Below are positions 6,534-12,498 of a stretch of DNA of 12,498 nt, piece after piece (the first letter of the stretch is position 1; each line of letters starts with the position of its first letter). The notes beneath the pieces are model-generated. The model had not been told where the DNA came from and did no database searches. It saw only the letters and a list, made by a program, of their open reading frames with translations. The position numbers and the translations under genes were made by a program. Source of the stretch: CAYGZQ01 sp964354375 [NCBI: uncultured Planctomycetota bacterium] (GTDB lineage: Bacteria; JAJVIF01; JAPKYR01); assembly GCA_964354375.1 (NCBI GenBank), contig CAYGZQ010000017.1, forward strand, positions 25,514-38,011, in the 5' to 3' direction.

Positions 6534-7670
6534 CTAAAGAAGATCGGTCCACCCTCTCTGTTTGATCTGCTCGACAACTTCACGCACCCGCCCCGAGCTC
6601 TCTCTGGGGAGGATCAAAAGCGCATCGGACGTATCGACCACGATCAGGTCCTTGCAGTCCAGGCAGACAACCGTGCGCTTCCCGGGAAACACCGTGACAT
6701 TCGTGCATCCCGGCAACAGCACCCGGGCCTCGCCCCCGTCCTTTCCGAGCGCCACCCTGTTGGTTTCATCCACAGGCTCCAGAAGCTCCGAGAGCGCACT
6801 GAAACCGCCCAGATCGGACCAGCCCATCTCGACCGGGATCATCGCGACGCGTCTCGCCTTCTCCATGAGCGCATAATCTATGCTGGTCTGAAGCTTCTTC
6901 GGCAGGCCCAGGTAGGCTTCGCGGATCGCCTGCTCCGCCTCCCAGTCGCAGACCGGCTTGGTGATGATCGGGACCTCCCTCGCCAGACTCGGCGCAAGGT
7001 CATCGAGAATCCGCGCCAGCTCCGGCTGCGCTTCCGCGACAAGCTCCAGCATTCCGGATGCGGAATAGATGAAAATTCCGCAGTTCCAGAACCATTCCGT
7101 GCTGCGGTCCATTTCCTCGGCCAGCTCGAGTGGCGGCTTCTCCCTGAAACTCTTGGCCTCGAAGACCGGGAACGCGCGGCCCCCGAATCCCGGTATCACA
7201 TCGCCTTTCTGGATGTGACCGTAGTTGGGCTCAGCGTATTTGGTCGGAATCCCAAGGGTAACTATGTAGCCCTGACCGGCGACCTCAAGGGCCAGCTCGA
7301 GCGCCTGCCTGAGCATGCCGGGCTGGGCGAGGCTGTGATCGGACGGGAGGAAGACGATGCGGGCATCCGGGTCCCTGTCGGCAAGCATCCTCGTCGACAA
7401 GGCCATGGGGAACAGATTGTTGCGCCCGACCGGCTCAATGATTATACCGGCCGCCCTGCCTCTCGCAGCGTCCCGAACTATGGGGGCCTGTTCGGGGATC
7501 GTGATCAGAAACCTCCGCTCGGCGGGGATCAGCCCCTCGAGACGATCAAGCGTCTGGTCGAGAAGAGGCTTGCTGCCTGCGAGCCAGACAAGGTGCTTCG
7601 GTCGAGCCCGGCGAGAAAGCGGCCACAACCTGGTGCCGCTCCCGCCCGACAGTATGAGAGCGTAGTCCAC
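6534..7670 (-). CDS. manC: Mannose-1-phosphate guanylyltransferase
   Basis: A 378-residue cytoplasmic nucleotidyltransferase that converts mannose 1-phosphate and GTP to GDP-mannose, the donor for O-antigen, capsule, exopolysaccharide and GDP-sugar synthesis. The N-terminal signature LSGGSGTRLWPLSR (about 7-20) is the GTP-binding loop of the GMP/ManC family. Further family motifs are FLPSDH, EPNYGHI, SFREKP, NCGIFIYSA, SIDYALMEK and VEMGWSDLGG. The length matches the single-domain enzymes; the phosphomannose isomerase domain of bifunctional ManC proteins is absent. The start is GTG at 7670, immediately preceded by AAGGAGGG at close spacing and matching the family N-terminus. No other GDP-mannose gene is nearby. 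A TACAAT box lies about 20 bp upstream, but I see no convincing -35. The Ig-repeat lipoprotein follows and could share its transcript. Confidence 0.93.
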   Translation of the reverse strand: MDYALILSGGSGTRLWPLSRRARPKHLVWLAGSKPLLDQTLDRLEGLIPAERRFLITIPEQAPIVRDAARGRAAGIIIEPVGRNNLFPMALSTRMLADRDPDARIVFLPSDHSLAQPGMLRQALELALEVAGQGYIVTLGIPTKYAEPNYGHIQKGDVIPGFGGRAFPVFEAKSFREKPPLELAEEMDRSTEWFWNCGIFIYSASGMLELVAEAQPELARILDDLAPSLAREVPIITKPVCDWEAEQAIREAYLGLPKKLQTSIDYALMEKARRVAMIPVEMGWSDLGGFSALSELLEPVDETNRVALGKDGGEARVLLPGCTNVTVFPGKRTVVCLDCKDLIVVDTSDALLILPRESSGRVREVVEQIKQRGWTDLL

Positions 7671-7732
7671 GGTTCCCTCCTTATCGGGTCGAATTGTATC
7701 AAAAACCGAAGCGGTAGGCGAAATCCGGGCAA

Positions 7733-7760
7733 ATAAAAATCGCGGCTTCCACAGCCGCGA
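7733..7760 (-). terminator. Rho-independent terminator after the flp pilin gene
   Basis: A perfect 8-bp stem, TCGCGGCT (7740-7747) with AGCCGCGA (7753-7760), has a 5-nt loop. On the minus strand it is followed by TTTTTATTT. It lies about 40 bp past the pilin stop and upstream of manC, so it ends the pilin transcript. Confidence 0.85.
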
Positions 7761-7798
7761 ATCGAGTTTGTTGTCCAGAGAAAAGTCGGATGCTGATG

Positions 7799-7972
7799 CT
7801 AAAGACCGGCGAAAGCATCGTTGATCATACTGTAGAAGGTGTTGATTATGATATCCCCGAAGAGAGTCAAGGTGGCAAGCGCGGCAATCGAGACGATCGC
7901 CAGGATCATGGCATACTCCGTTAAGCCCTGACCACGTTGGTTACGGAAAATTTCCCGTGCTTTGCTAGCCAT
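7799..7972 (-). CDS. flp: Flp/Fap-type (Tad) pilin precursor
   Basis: A 57-residue protein. A short basic leader (MASKAREIFRNQRG) is followed by QGLTEYAMILAIVSIAALAT, the class IVb pilin signature. Cleavage by a TadV/PilD-type prepilin peptidase after Gly14 would put Glu at +5 and Tyr at +6, exactly as in Flp pilins. The hydrophobic helix runs from about 20 to 39, and the mature protein is about 43 residues. Flp pilins polymerise into thin bundled fibres for adhesion and surface attachment. The start is ATG at 7972, preceded by GGGAGGC about 8 nt upstream; the stop is TAG at 7799-7801. The gene has its own promoter and terminator and stands alone, with no tad/cpa assembly genes in the window, so those must be elsewhere. 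Confidence 0.92.
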   Translation of the reverse strand: MASKAREIFRNQRGQGLTEYAMILAIVSIAALATLTLFGDIIINTFYSMINDAFAGL

Positions 7973-8014
7973 AAATTATGCCTCCCTTCAAGGGGCATGA
8001 CCTTAGATATCGAC

Positions 8015-8043
8015 ATTATACCACGACTATAGCAAATTATCAA
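8015..8043 (-). promoter_or_regulatory. Near-consensus sigma70 promoter for flp
   Basis: On the minus strand TTGATA (8038-8043), exactly 17 nt, then TATAAT (8015-8020), about 45 bp upstream of the pilin ATG. The -10 is perfect and the -35 matches five of six, making it the strongest promoter in the window; this suggests high pilin expression. The -35 sits in an ACTTGATA word repeated 19 bp further upstream (8057-8064), and the flank there is AT-rich, which could serve as an UP element or operator. Confidence 0.75.
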
Positions 8044-8207
8044 GTGTTCCCTACAATATCAAGTACTATATTTTCCGCCCTCACTCCCTAACCTAACCGT
8101 GTCTTTGCTGCCACAGAGCCTTTCCCTGGGACCCCCGTGTGGATAGTTTGCCACATCCTTCGGCTTTTGTTCAAAACCGCACGCCCTTAATTGATCTTAA
8201 TGTAACT

Positions 8208-8346
8208 CATGCAGACCACTACCCTTAGCCCCCAAATGCCGTTCGAAACGCCTTTCGCAGGCGACCGGCGACCCGGTCGCACGCTTAGCCCTTTGCCTAT
8301 AGGCATTATCAGGCAACAACCGGTGAATCGGCACGGAATCTGCATG
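8208..8346. ncRNA. Candidate structured RNA or cis-regulatory leader, unclassified
   Basis: A 139-nt segment closed by a perfect 8-bp pairing, CATGCAGA (8208-8215) with TCTGCATG (8339-8346). Inside are a perfect GC-rich hairpin (GCGACCGG 8261-8268, loop CGAC, CCGGTCGC 8273-8280), TTGCCT/AGGCAA (8293-8298 with 8311-8316; alternatively the self-complementary 8294-8305), TGCCG/CGGCA (8237-8241 with 8329-8333), and a small hairpin CGCCT/AGGCG (8249-8253 with 8259-8263) that competes with the large one. The word CTTAGCCC occurs twice. On the plus strand it ends about 28 bp before murC, where a riboswitch-like leader could sit; on the minus strand it would lie upstream of the flp promoter. I matched it against known riboswitch consensus motifs by memory (c-di-GMP, c-di-AMP, TPP, cobalamin, glmS) and none fits. 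The rest of the 402-bp divergent region shows no gene. Confidence 0.45.
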
Positions 8347-8374
8347 TCCTTAACGGGGCGGCGAGTTGTTTTGT

Positions 8375-9817
8375 ATGAGCCAGTCTTCTGAAATTCGAAA
8401 GCAACCTATGAGAAACTGCCAGCATTTTCACATGGTTGGAATCGGCGGGATCGGCATGAGCGCTCTGGCGCGCATGCTCGTATCTCTCGGCTACCGCGTC
8501 TCCGGCTCCGACATCAAGGCCGGACGCCTTCTCGGCGAGCTCAGCAAGCTCGGCATCAAGGTGCATGTCGGGCACAAGGCCGAAAACATCAAGTCCGCCG
8601 ACTGTCTCATCGTCTCATCGTCGATCCGACCGGACAATCCCGAGCTGGCTGCGGCCGGGGCCATGGGTGTCCCCGTCATCCATCGAGGTGACATGCTGGC
8701 CATTCTCATGGATGCCCAGCGGGGCATCGCGGTCAGCGGCACCCACGGAAAATCGACCACCACCGCTATGCTGGCTTACATGCTCGAGGCCGCGGGCTGG
8801 GACCCCAGCGCCTATATCGGCGCCATCGTGCCCAAGTACAAGTCCAATGCCAAAACCGGCCTCGGCGACTTCTTCGTGAGCGAAGCGGACGAGTCGGACG
8901 AGAGCTTCCTTCGCCTGAATCCCGAGATCGCGGTTATCACGAACATCGATCAGGACCACATGGATCATTACCGCGATCTCGACATGCTTCTCAAGAGCTT
9001 CAGAAGATTTCTCGAGAAGCTTCCGAGCAAGGGTTTCGGCGTGATATCGGCGGACGATCATGGTGTGGCGGACCTCGGGCTGCTTTTCGGGAAGCGCCTG
9101 GTCACCTTCGGGATCGACAATCCCGCCGATTGCACGGCCAGGAACATAAGACATCGCGATTTCTCGTCATCGTTCGATCTTGTCTGGCACGAGGAGAGCC
9201 TGGGTCGCATAACTCTCAGCGCTCCGGGACGTTTCAACATACAGAATGCGCTCGCGGCTTCCGCGGTCGCCCTGACCCTCGGCGTGGAATTCAAGACAGT
9301 GAAGGCGGGGCTGGAGGAGTACAGGGGAATTTCGAGGCGGTTCGAGGTCCACAAGAACAACGGGTTCATGGTGGTTGACGACTACGCGCACCATCCGACC
9401 GAAGTGAAGGCGACCCTGTCGGGCGCAAGGGCCACGACCAAGCGACGCATCATCGCCGTCTTTCAGCCGCATCGCTACACCAGGACCCATTTTCTCCATG
9501 ACGAATACGGGCGTGCGTTCGAGGACGCGGACGAGGTCATCGTTACCGACATCTACCCAGCCGGCGAGAATCCGATCGAGAACGTCTCCAGCGACCTCAT
9601 TGTAGAGGCCATCAAACGTCACTCCAACTCTCATCCCACTGTCACCCATCTGAGCGATCTCGACAGCGTGATTGAGAGGTTGAAGGAGCAGGTGCGTCCG
9701 GGCGACCTGATCATCACACTCGGAGCGGGCGACGTTCACAAGGTGGCCGAAGCGCTCGCCGGCGATCCGACGCTGTGGCCGGAAGCCCAGCCCGTCTACC
9801 ACGTGCAGACCGGATAG
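8375..9817 (+). CDS. murC: UDP-N-acetylmuramate--L-alanine ligase
   Basis: A 480-residue cytoplasmic Mur ligase that adds L-Ala to UDP-MurNAc using ATP, the first step in building the peptidoglycan stem peptide. The N-terminal Rossmann motif HMVGIGGIGMSALA (about 19-32) binds the UDP-sugar. The ATP-binding P-loop is SGTHGKSTTT (121-130), followed by EADESDESF (170-178), NIDQDHMDHY (190-199), DDYAHHPTEV (335-344), FQPHRYTRT (363-371) and LGAGD (449-453), all diagnostic of MurC. Length is normal. The start is uncertain: ATG at 8375 is used here; ATG at 8408 would give the more typical short N-terminus, and TTG at 8366 is also open. None has a strong Shine-Dalgarno sequence. ddl follows after 43 bp on the same strand, so the two are likely co-transcribed. 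A possible structured leader lies upstream. Confidence 0.93.
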   Translation: MSQSSEIRKQPMRNCQHFHMVGIGGIGMSALARMLVSLGYRVSGSDIKAGRLLGELSKLGIKVHVGHKAENIKSADCLIVSSSIRPDNPELAAAGAMGVPVIHRGDMLAILMDAQRGIAVSGTHGKSTTTAMLAYMLEAAGWDPSAYIGAIVPKYKSNAKTGLGDFFVSEADESDESFLRLNPEIAVITNIDQDHMDHYRDLDMLLKSFRRFLEKLPSKGFGVISADDHGVADLGLLFGKRLVTFGIDNPADCTARNIRHRDFSSSFDLVWHEESLGRITLSAPGRFNIQNALAASAVALTLGVEFKTVKAGLEEYRGISRRFEVHKNNGFMVVDDYAHHPTEVKATLSGARATTKRRIIAVFQPHRYTRTHFLHDEYGRAFEDADEVIVTDIYPAGENPIENVSSDLIVEAIKRHSNSHPTVTHLSDLDSVIERLKEQVRPGDLIITLGAGDVHKVAEALAGDPTLWPEAQPVYHVQTG

Positions 9818-9860
9818 GTACAGGGAAAAAGCTTCTGTGCGACTTCCGCAGTAGAGCACT

Positions 9861-10799
9861 ATGAGCAAGCGAGTTAGGCATATCGCTGTCCTGATGGGCG
9901 GCCCCTCTTCCGAGAGGGAGATAAGCCTCATCTCGGGCAAAGCGGTCGCGGACGCGCTGAGGGGTCGCGGCTTCCGGGTCACCGAGGTCGACCTGGATCC
10001 TGACGCCTACAACAAGCTGAATGAAATGCGCCCAGATGTTGTGTTCATCGCGCTTCACGGCCGACCGGGCGAGGACGGCACCGTGCAGGGTATGCTCGAA
10101 GTCCTCGGCCTCCCCTACACCGGCAGCGGAGTATTCGCCAGCGCTTTGGCGATCGACAAGGCTAGATCGAGGGAATTCCTTAAGGGTCACAACATACGGA
10201 TGCCCAGGGGTACGATTCTCGACCATCCCGACGAGCTTCCGCGAGCTTTGGCCGATCTCAAGGAGCAGAATGTCGACCTCCCCTTGATCGTAAAGCCCAC
10301 CCAGGCAGGAAGCTCGGTGGGCCTGACCCGCGTGACCGCGTCGGACCAGTTGCCTTCCGCGGTGGAACTTGCCCTGAAATTCTCCCCCCAGGCGCTGATC
10401 GAGGAGTGCCTTCCCGGTCCGGAAATCACTGTCAGCATTATCGGAAACGGCAAACCGATCATCCTGCCGACCATTGAGATAACCTCCGACAAAGGGATTT
10501 ACGACTACGAGGCAAAATACACTCCCGGGATGAGCCATCACATAATCCCGCCGGACATCGACTCCGAGAGAGTTCGGCAGGCCGAGGAGATGGCGTTCAG
10601 GGCTTACCGCCTGATGGGTCTGAGCGGTTGCGGTCGGGGGGAAGTGATGTTCGACTCGAACCTCGATCCGCATTTCCTCGAATTCAATACGATACCGGGC
10701 ATGACCGAGGTCAGCCTGCTTCCGGACGCCGCGCGCGCGGCCGGTATTGAATTCGGAGAACTGTGCGAGCGACTTATCGAGTATTCGCTCGACCGTTGA
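9861..10799 (+). CDS. ddl: D-alanine--D-alanine ligase
   Basis: A 312-residue ATP-grasp enzyme that joins two D-Ala to make the terminal dipeptide of peptidoglycan precursors. The N-terminal motif MGGPSSEREISL (12-23) carries the substrate Glu. Lys100 (AIDKARS) and Lys145 (IVKP) are the ATP-binding lysines. The Ser loop is AGSSVGL (149-155), and DYEAKY (215-220) contains the omega-loop Tyr. LEFNTIPGMTEVSLLP (273-288) holds the metal-binding Glu274 and Asn276. One metal ligand differs: Glu261 in GRGEV stands where Asp is usual, a conservative change that should keep activity. The tyrosine in the omega loop predicts D-Ala-D-Ala rather than D-lactate specificity. ATG at 9861 has only a weak TAGAG upstream, but the N-terminus matches the family. 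It follows murC closely; murB and ftsQ are not here. Confidence 0.94.
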   Translation: MSKRVRHIAVLMGGPSSEREISLISGKAVADALRGRGFRVTEVDLDPDAYNKLNEMRPDVVFIALHGRPGEDGTVQGMLEVLGLPYTGSGVFASALAIDKARSREFLKGHNIRMPRGTILDHPDELPRALADLKEQNVDLPLIVKPTQAGSSVGLTRVTASDQLPSAVELALKFSPQALIEECLPGPEITVSIIGNGKPIILPTIEITSDKGIYDYEAKYTPGMSHHIIPPDIDSERVRQAEEMAFRAYRLMGLSGCGRGEVMFDSNLDPHFLEFNTIPGMTEVSLLPDAARAAGIEFGELCERLIEYSLDR

Positions 10800-10909
10800 C
10801 ACCGTCGTGATGCCGCCTTCCCGCCCGGGCCGGTTGTTTCTCAAAGACGCGGGCGGTATCGTGACAGAATCGAATGGGCCACGGGGATGAGAATCGTGGG
10901 TGATTCAGG

Positions 10910-11125
10910 ATGGCTCCCCAGATAACCGTGAGACAGATTCTGATACTGGTTCTCTGCTTTGTCCTGTACGTGGTGGCGGTGGAAATCTCCGAGGACCACG
11001 CCGCAATCGCACGTCAGGGCCAGCTCGTCAAGCAGGAGCAGAGCTTCAATTACATGCCCGCTCCCCCTCCGACGACCGAGGATGGGGCCACGGTGGTCAC
11101 CGACGGGCCCGAGATCAACAATTAG
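10910..11125 (+). CDS. Small single-pass membrane protein, unknown
   Basis: A 71-residue protein I do not recognise. One hydrophobic helix (about 9-25, ILILVLCFVLYVVAVEI) follows a short N-terminus. The tail is acidic and polar, contains APPPTTED and ends DGPEINN. An in-frame TGA three codons before the ATG fixes the start region, though the upstream GTGGGTGATTCAGG is a poor ribosome site. It lies 110 bp after ddl on the same strand, where dcw clusters often carry ftsQ, but it is far too short for FtsQ and has no POTRA domain. The ddl-to-ORF gap holds GC-rich inverted sequence (10812-10857) that might end the murC-ddl transcript. Coding status is likely but not certain. Confidence 0.6.
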   Translation: MAPQITVRQILILVLCFVLYVVAVEISEDHAAIARQGQLVKQEQSFNYMPAPPPTTEDGATVVTDGPEINN

Positions 11126-11171
11126 GGTCGTCCATTGCCGAATCGAGGACCCGGCTTTCCCGTATCACCAC

Positions 11172-11292
11172 GGTATTCAATGATGGTATCCAAGGCCCGA
11201 ACGTAAGTGAGGGCGCACGCAGGAATGCTCCAATCAAGATGCTTCCGGCGCCCTCACTTACGTTCGGGCCTTGGATACGTGTTTTGAATTCC
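11172..11292. repeat. Long near-perfect inverted repeat (45-bp arms, 31-nt spacer)
   Basis: The arm at 11186-11216 is perfectly complementary to 11248-11278 over 31 bp. Beyond a symmetric 5/5 mismatch zone, the pairing resumes for nine more positions with one mismatch (11172-11180 with 11284-11292). The spacer is 11217-11247. On the plus strand the perfect stem is followed by GTGTTTTG, so it could terminate transcription from the upstream gene. It is much longer than a normal terminator and could also be a MITE-like element or cruciform site. No target-site duplication or transposase is visible. This is the main content of the 291-bp gap between the small membrane protein and the next gene. 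Confidence 0.85.
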
Positions 11293-11336
11293 TACTTCGG
11301 GCTCGTTCGTATTCCAGAAAAATCGTCCGATTGAGC

Positions 11337-11365
11337 TTGACTAGTCATTTGTGTAGTGTTAGCAT
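11337..11365 (+). promoter_or_regulatory. Candidate extended -10 promoter for the 11417 gene
   Basis: TTGACT (11337-11342), a 17-nt spacer, then TAGCAT (11360-11365) preceded by TGT, an extended -10. The -35 matches five of six and the -10 four of six. It lies about 50 bp upstream of the ATG at 11417 and just downstream of the long inverted repeat, so the gene is probably transcribed independently. Confidence 0.5.
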
Positions 11366-11416
11366 CCTTCTCTCTTGCGCATGCGAGGCAATCACAAGGT
11401 AGGAGGCGATCTGATA

Positions 11417-12424
11417 ATGACAGTTGCAACTGATCAGGCCGTGATGGTACCGCTGAAGGTCGAGTGGCAACCCGCATGGCTCACCTGGGTCGGCGCGACC
11501 ACGTCCTGCCTGAAGGCTTTGGCGGTGGACTGCGATCCTGCGGATGTGGCCGGCACAAGCGGCTACGCGTTTGTCATGTCGGTGCACGAGGCCCTATGTC
11601 CCTCGGGCCCCACGGTGTTCCATTGGGGGACTCTGCTCAGCGGTGTGAATTTTCTCGGGCGCTCGACCATAAGCTATCAGTCCTGCGACTGCCACATCGA
11701 CGAATTCAGGAACGACCGTACCCGAGCGCATTGCCGCATGGCGTACGAGATCGTGGCGAGGGAAATCTCCGAGGGGCGTCCCTGCGTGATCTGGGGGGCT
11801 TATGTCCCCGAGTTCGCCGTTGCGATCGGGATCGAGGGAGGGATGCAGGAAGGCAAGTACATCGTGAAGAGCTTCAGGGAATGCTCGAAGGAAGAGCAGC
11901 CGCCGATACCGTGGGATGGGCTCGAGGCTCCCGGCGGTCCTTACGTGCTGGCATTTCCGACCCCTACTCAGTTCGCCGACAGGGTCGGCGTCGACAAACA
12001 AACCGTCGCACGAGCAGTCTGGCTGATTCGCTCGGAGAGCGCCTTCCCGAATTTCGGCTTCGGGCTGGAGGCGTACGACTGGTGGATCAAGGCTCTCGAG
12101 AACAACACCGCCCAGGGCTTCGGCAATGCATACAACACTCAGTGCTATGCGGAGGCCAAGCGATACGCCAGGGATTTCCTCGCCAAGGTCGCGTCGAGAA
12201 ACACGAAAATCGCCGAGCAGCTATCGAAGGCGGTCGAGCACTACACCAAGACCGTCGATGCGATGAGCCGTCTGGCAAAGATGTTCCCGTTCCCGCCTGG
12301 AGAAGAGGTTAAAGACGAAAAGACTCGCGCTAAGGCGGTCAAGGCGCTGAAAAGGGCCAGAAAGTCGGAGAAGAAGGCCGTCGAAGCCCTGGACGACGCC
12401 TTGAAGATGGATTGGAAGGAATAA
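11417..12424 (+). CDS. Conserved-looking hypothetical protein, possible papain-fold (C39/BtrH-like) N-domain
   Basis: A 335-residue soluble protein. The first 180 residues resemble the C39-like or BtrH N-terminal fold. GATTSCLKALAVDC puts Cys31 at the start of a helix, as the nucleophile would be. Then come GTSGYAFVMSVHEALCPSGP (47-66) and the strand pair VIWGAYVPEFAVAIGIEGG (124-142), where active C39 peptidases have a His that here is missing (PEFAVAIG). The remainder is helical: an Ala/Lys/Tyr-rich segment from about 240 (YNTQCYAEAKRYARDFLAKV) and a strongly basic Lys/Arg/Glu C-terminus (about 298-335) that may be coiled. No signal peptide. The start is ATG at 11417, ten bases after AGGAGG; an upstream TTG at 11375 is open but lacks a ribosome site. 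Likely not an active protease. Assignment tentative, function unknown. Confidence 0.8.
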   Translation: MTVATDQAVMVPLKVEWQPAWLTWVGATTSCLKALAVDCDPADVAGTSGYAFVMSVHEALCPSGPTVFHWGTLLSGVNFLGRSTISYQSCDCHIDEFRNDRTRAHCRMAYEIVAREISEGRPCVIWGAYVPEFAVAIGIEGGMQEGKYIVKSFRECSKEEQPPIPWDGLEAPGGPYVLAFPTPTQFADRVGVDKQTVARAVWLIRSESAFPNFGFGLEAYDWWIKALENNTAQGFGNAYNTQCYAEAKRYARDFLAKVASRNTKIAEQLSKAVEHYTKTVDAMSRLAKMFPFPPGEEVKDEKTRAKAVKALKRARKSEKKAVEALDDALKMDWKE

Positions 12425-12443
12425 GTTCGCTCTCCCGCTCTAG

Positions 12444-12498
12444 TCTCCGGTAGCTGCTGTCCTTCTCCGGTAGCTGCTGTCCTTCTCCGGTAGCTGCT
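12444..12498 (+). repeat. 20-bp tandem repeat running off the window edge
   Basis: The unit TCTCCGGTAGCTGCTGTCCT occurs at 12444-12463 and 12464-12483, and its first 15 nt at 12484-12498, with no mismatch. It starts 20 bp after the stop of the preceding gene and is cut by the window end, so the total copy number is unknown. No spacers are visible, so it is not a CRISPR array. Confidence 0.85.

Noticed and set aside
8095-8160. c-di-GMP (GEMM) riboswitch upstream of the pilin
   Set aside because: GGCAAAC and GCAAAG words occur on the minus strand, but their order and the helices between them do not match the GEMM consensus, and the flp promoter lies downstream of them.
8235-8265. tRNA-like GTTCGAAAC T-loop
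   Set aside because: The flanking bases do not form a 5-bp T stem and there is no acceptor or anticodon arm, so it is not a tRNA.
9714-10844. 376-codon minus-strand ORF opposite ddl and murC
   Set aside because: It is a shadow of ddl, whose plus-strand product carries all the catalytic motifs.
10900-11334. 144-codon plus-strand ORF spanning the long inverted repeat
   Set aside because: It overlaps the small membrane protein in another frame and translates both arms of the inverted repeat; no domain.
12444-12498. Start of a CRISPR array
   Set aside because: The 20-bp units abut directly with no spacers and no dyad typical of CRISPR repeats.

Overview
The window is a chromosomal stretch of a moderately GC-rich bacterium, probably an uncultured diderm lineage. 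It carries peptidoglycan genes (murC, ddl), a flagellar export component (FlhB), a Flp/Tad-type pilin, two lipoprotein-like secreted proteins and a GDP-mannose synthesis enzyme. Short GC-rich dispersed repeats in the intergenic regions are typical of large environmental genomes. I cannot name a phylum from the sequence alone, and I see no phage, integrase, transposase or CRISPR signature.

Layout. From 1 to about 8.0 kb everything reads on the minus strand, from high to low coordinates: flp pilin (7799-7972, too short for a 60-residue ORF cutoff), mannose-1-phosphate guanylyltransferase (6534-7670), a four-domain Ig-like lipoprotein (4820-6448), a STAS-domain protein (4194-4604), flhB (3027-4109), an aldo/keto reductase with an unusual N-terminal extension (1486-2655) and a WG-repeat lipoprotein (206-1273). 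From about 8.37 kb everything reads on the plus strand: murC, ddl, a 71-residue single-pass membrane protein and a possible C39-papain-fold protein. The two blocks diverge from a 402-bp region (7973-8374). It holds a near-consensus sigma70 promoter for flp and a roughly 140-nt segment closed by a perfect 8-bp pairing with several internal helices, a candidate structured RNA that I cannot assign to a family.

How the genes relate. murC and ddl are consecutive steps in making the peptidoglycan precursor and form a remnant of a dcw-type cluster; the small membrane protein sits where ftsQ often lies. The flp pilin is bounded by its own promoter and terminator and is an orphan here, without other tad genes. 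flhB is likewise separated from any flagellar operon and lies behind a terminator that follows the STAS gene. The rest look like individually transcribed housekeeping and surface genes.

Non-coding structure is plentiful. There are mirrored G/C-tract repeats at 108-140 and 2761-2793, with further degenerate G-tract copies at 2851-2933. A nested hairpin repeat lies at 1319-1415. A very long inverted repeat (31 bp perfect, 45-bp arms overall) lies at 11172-11292. A 20-bp tandem repeat runs off the right edge. I did not find a clear multi-gene novel system. The most unusual items are the structured segment upstream of murC, the long inverted repeat, the FlhB with Arg in place of His in its self-cleavage motif, and the Cys-patterned Ig-repeat lipoprotein.
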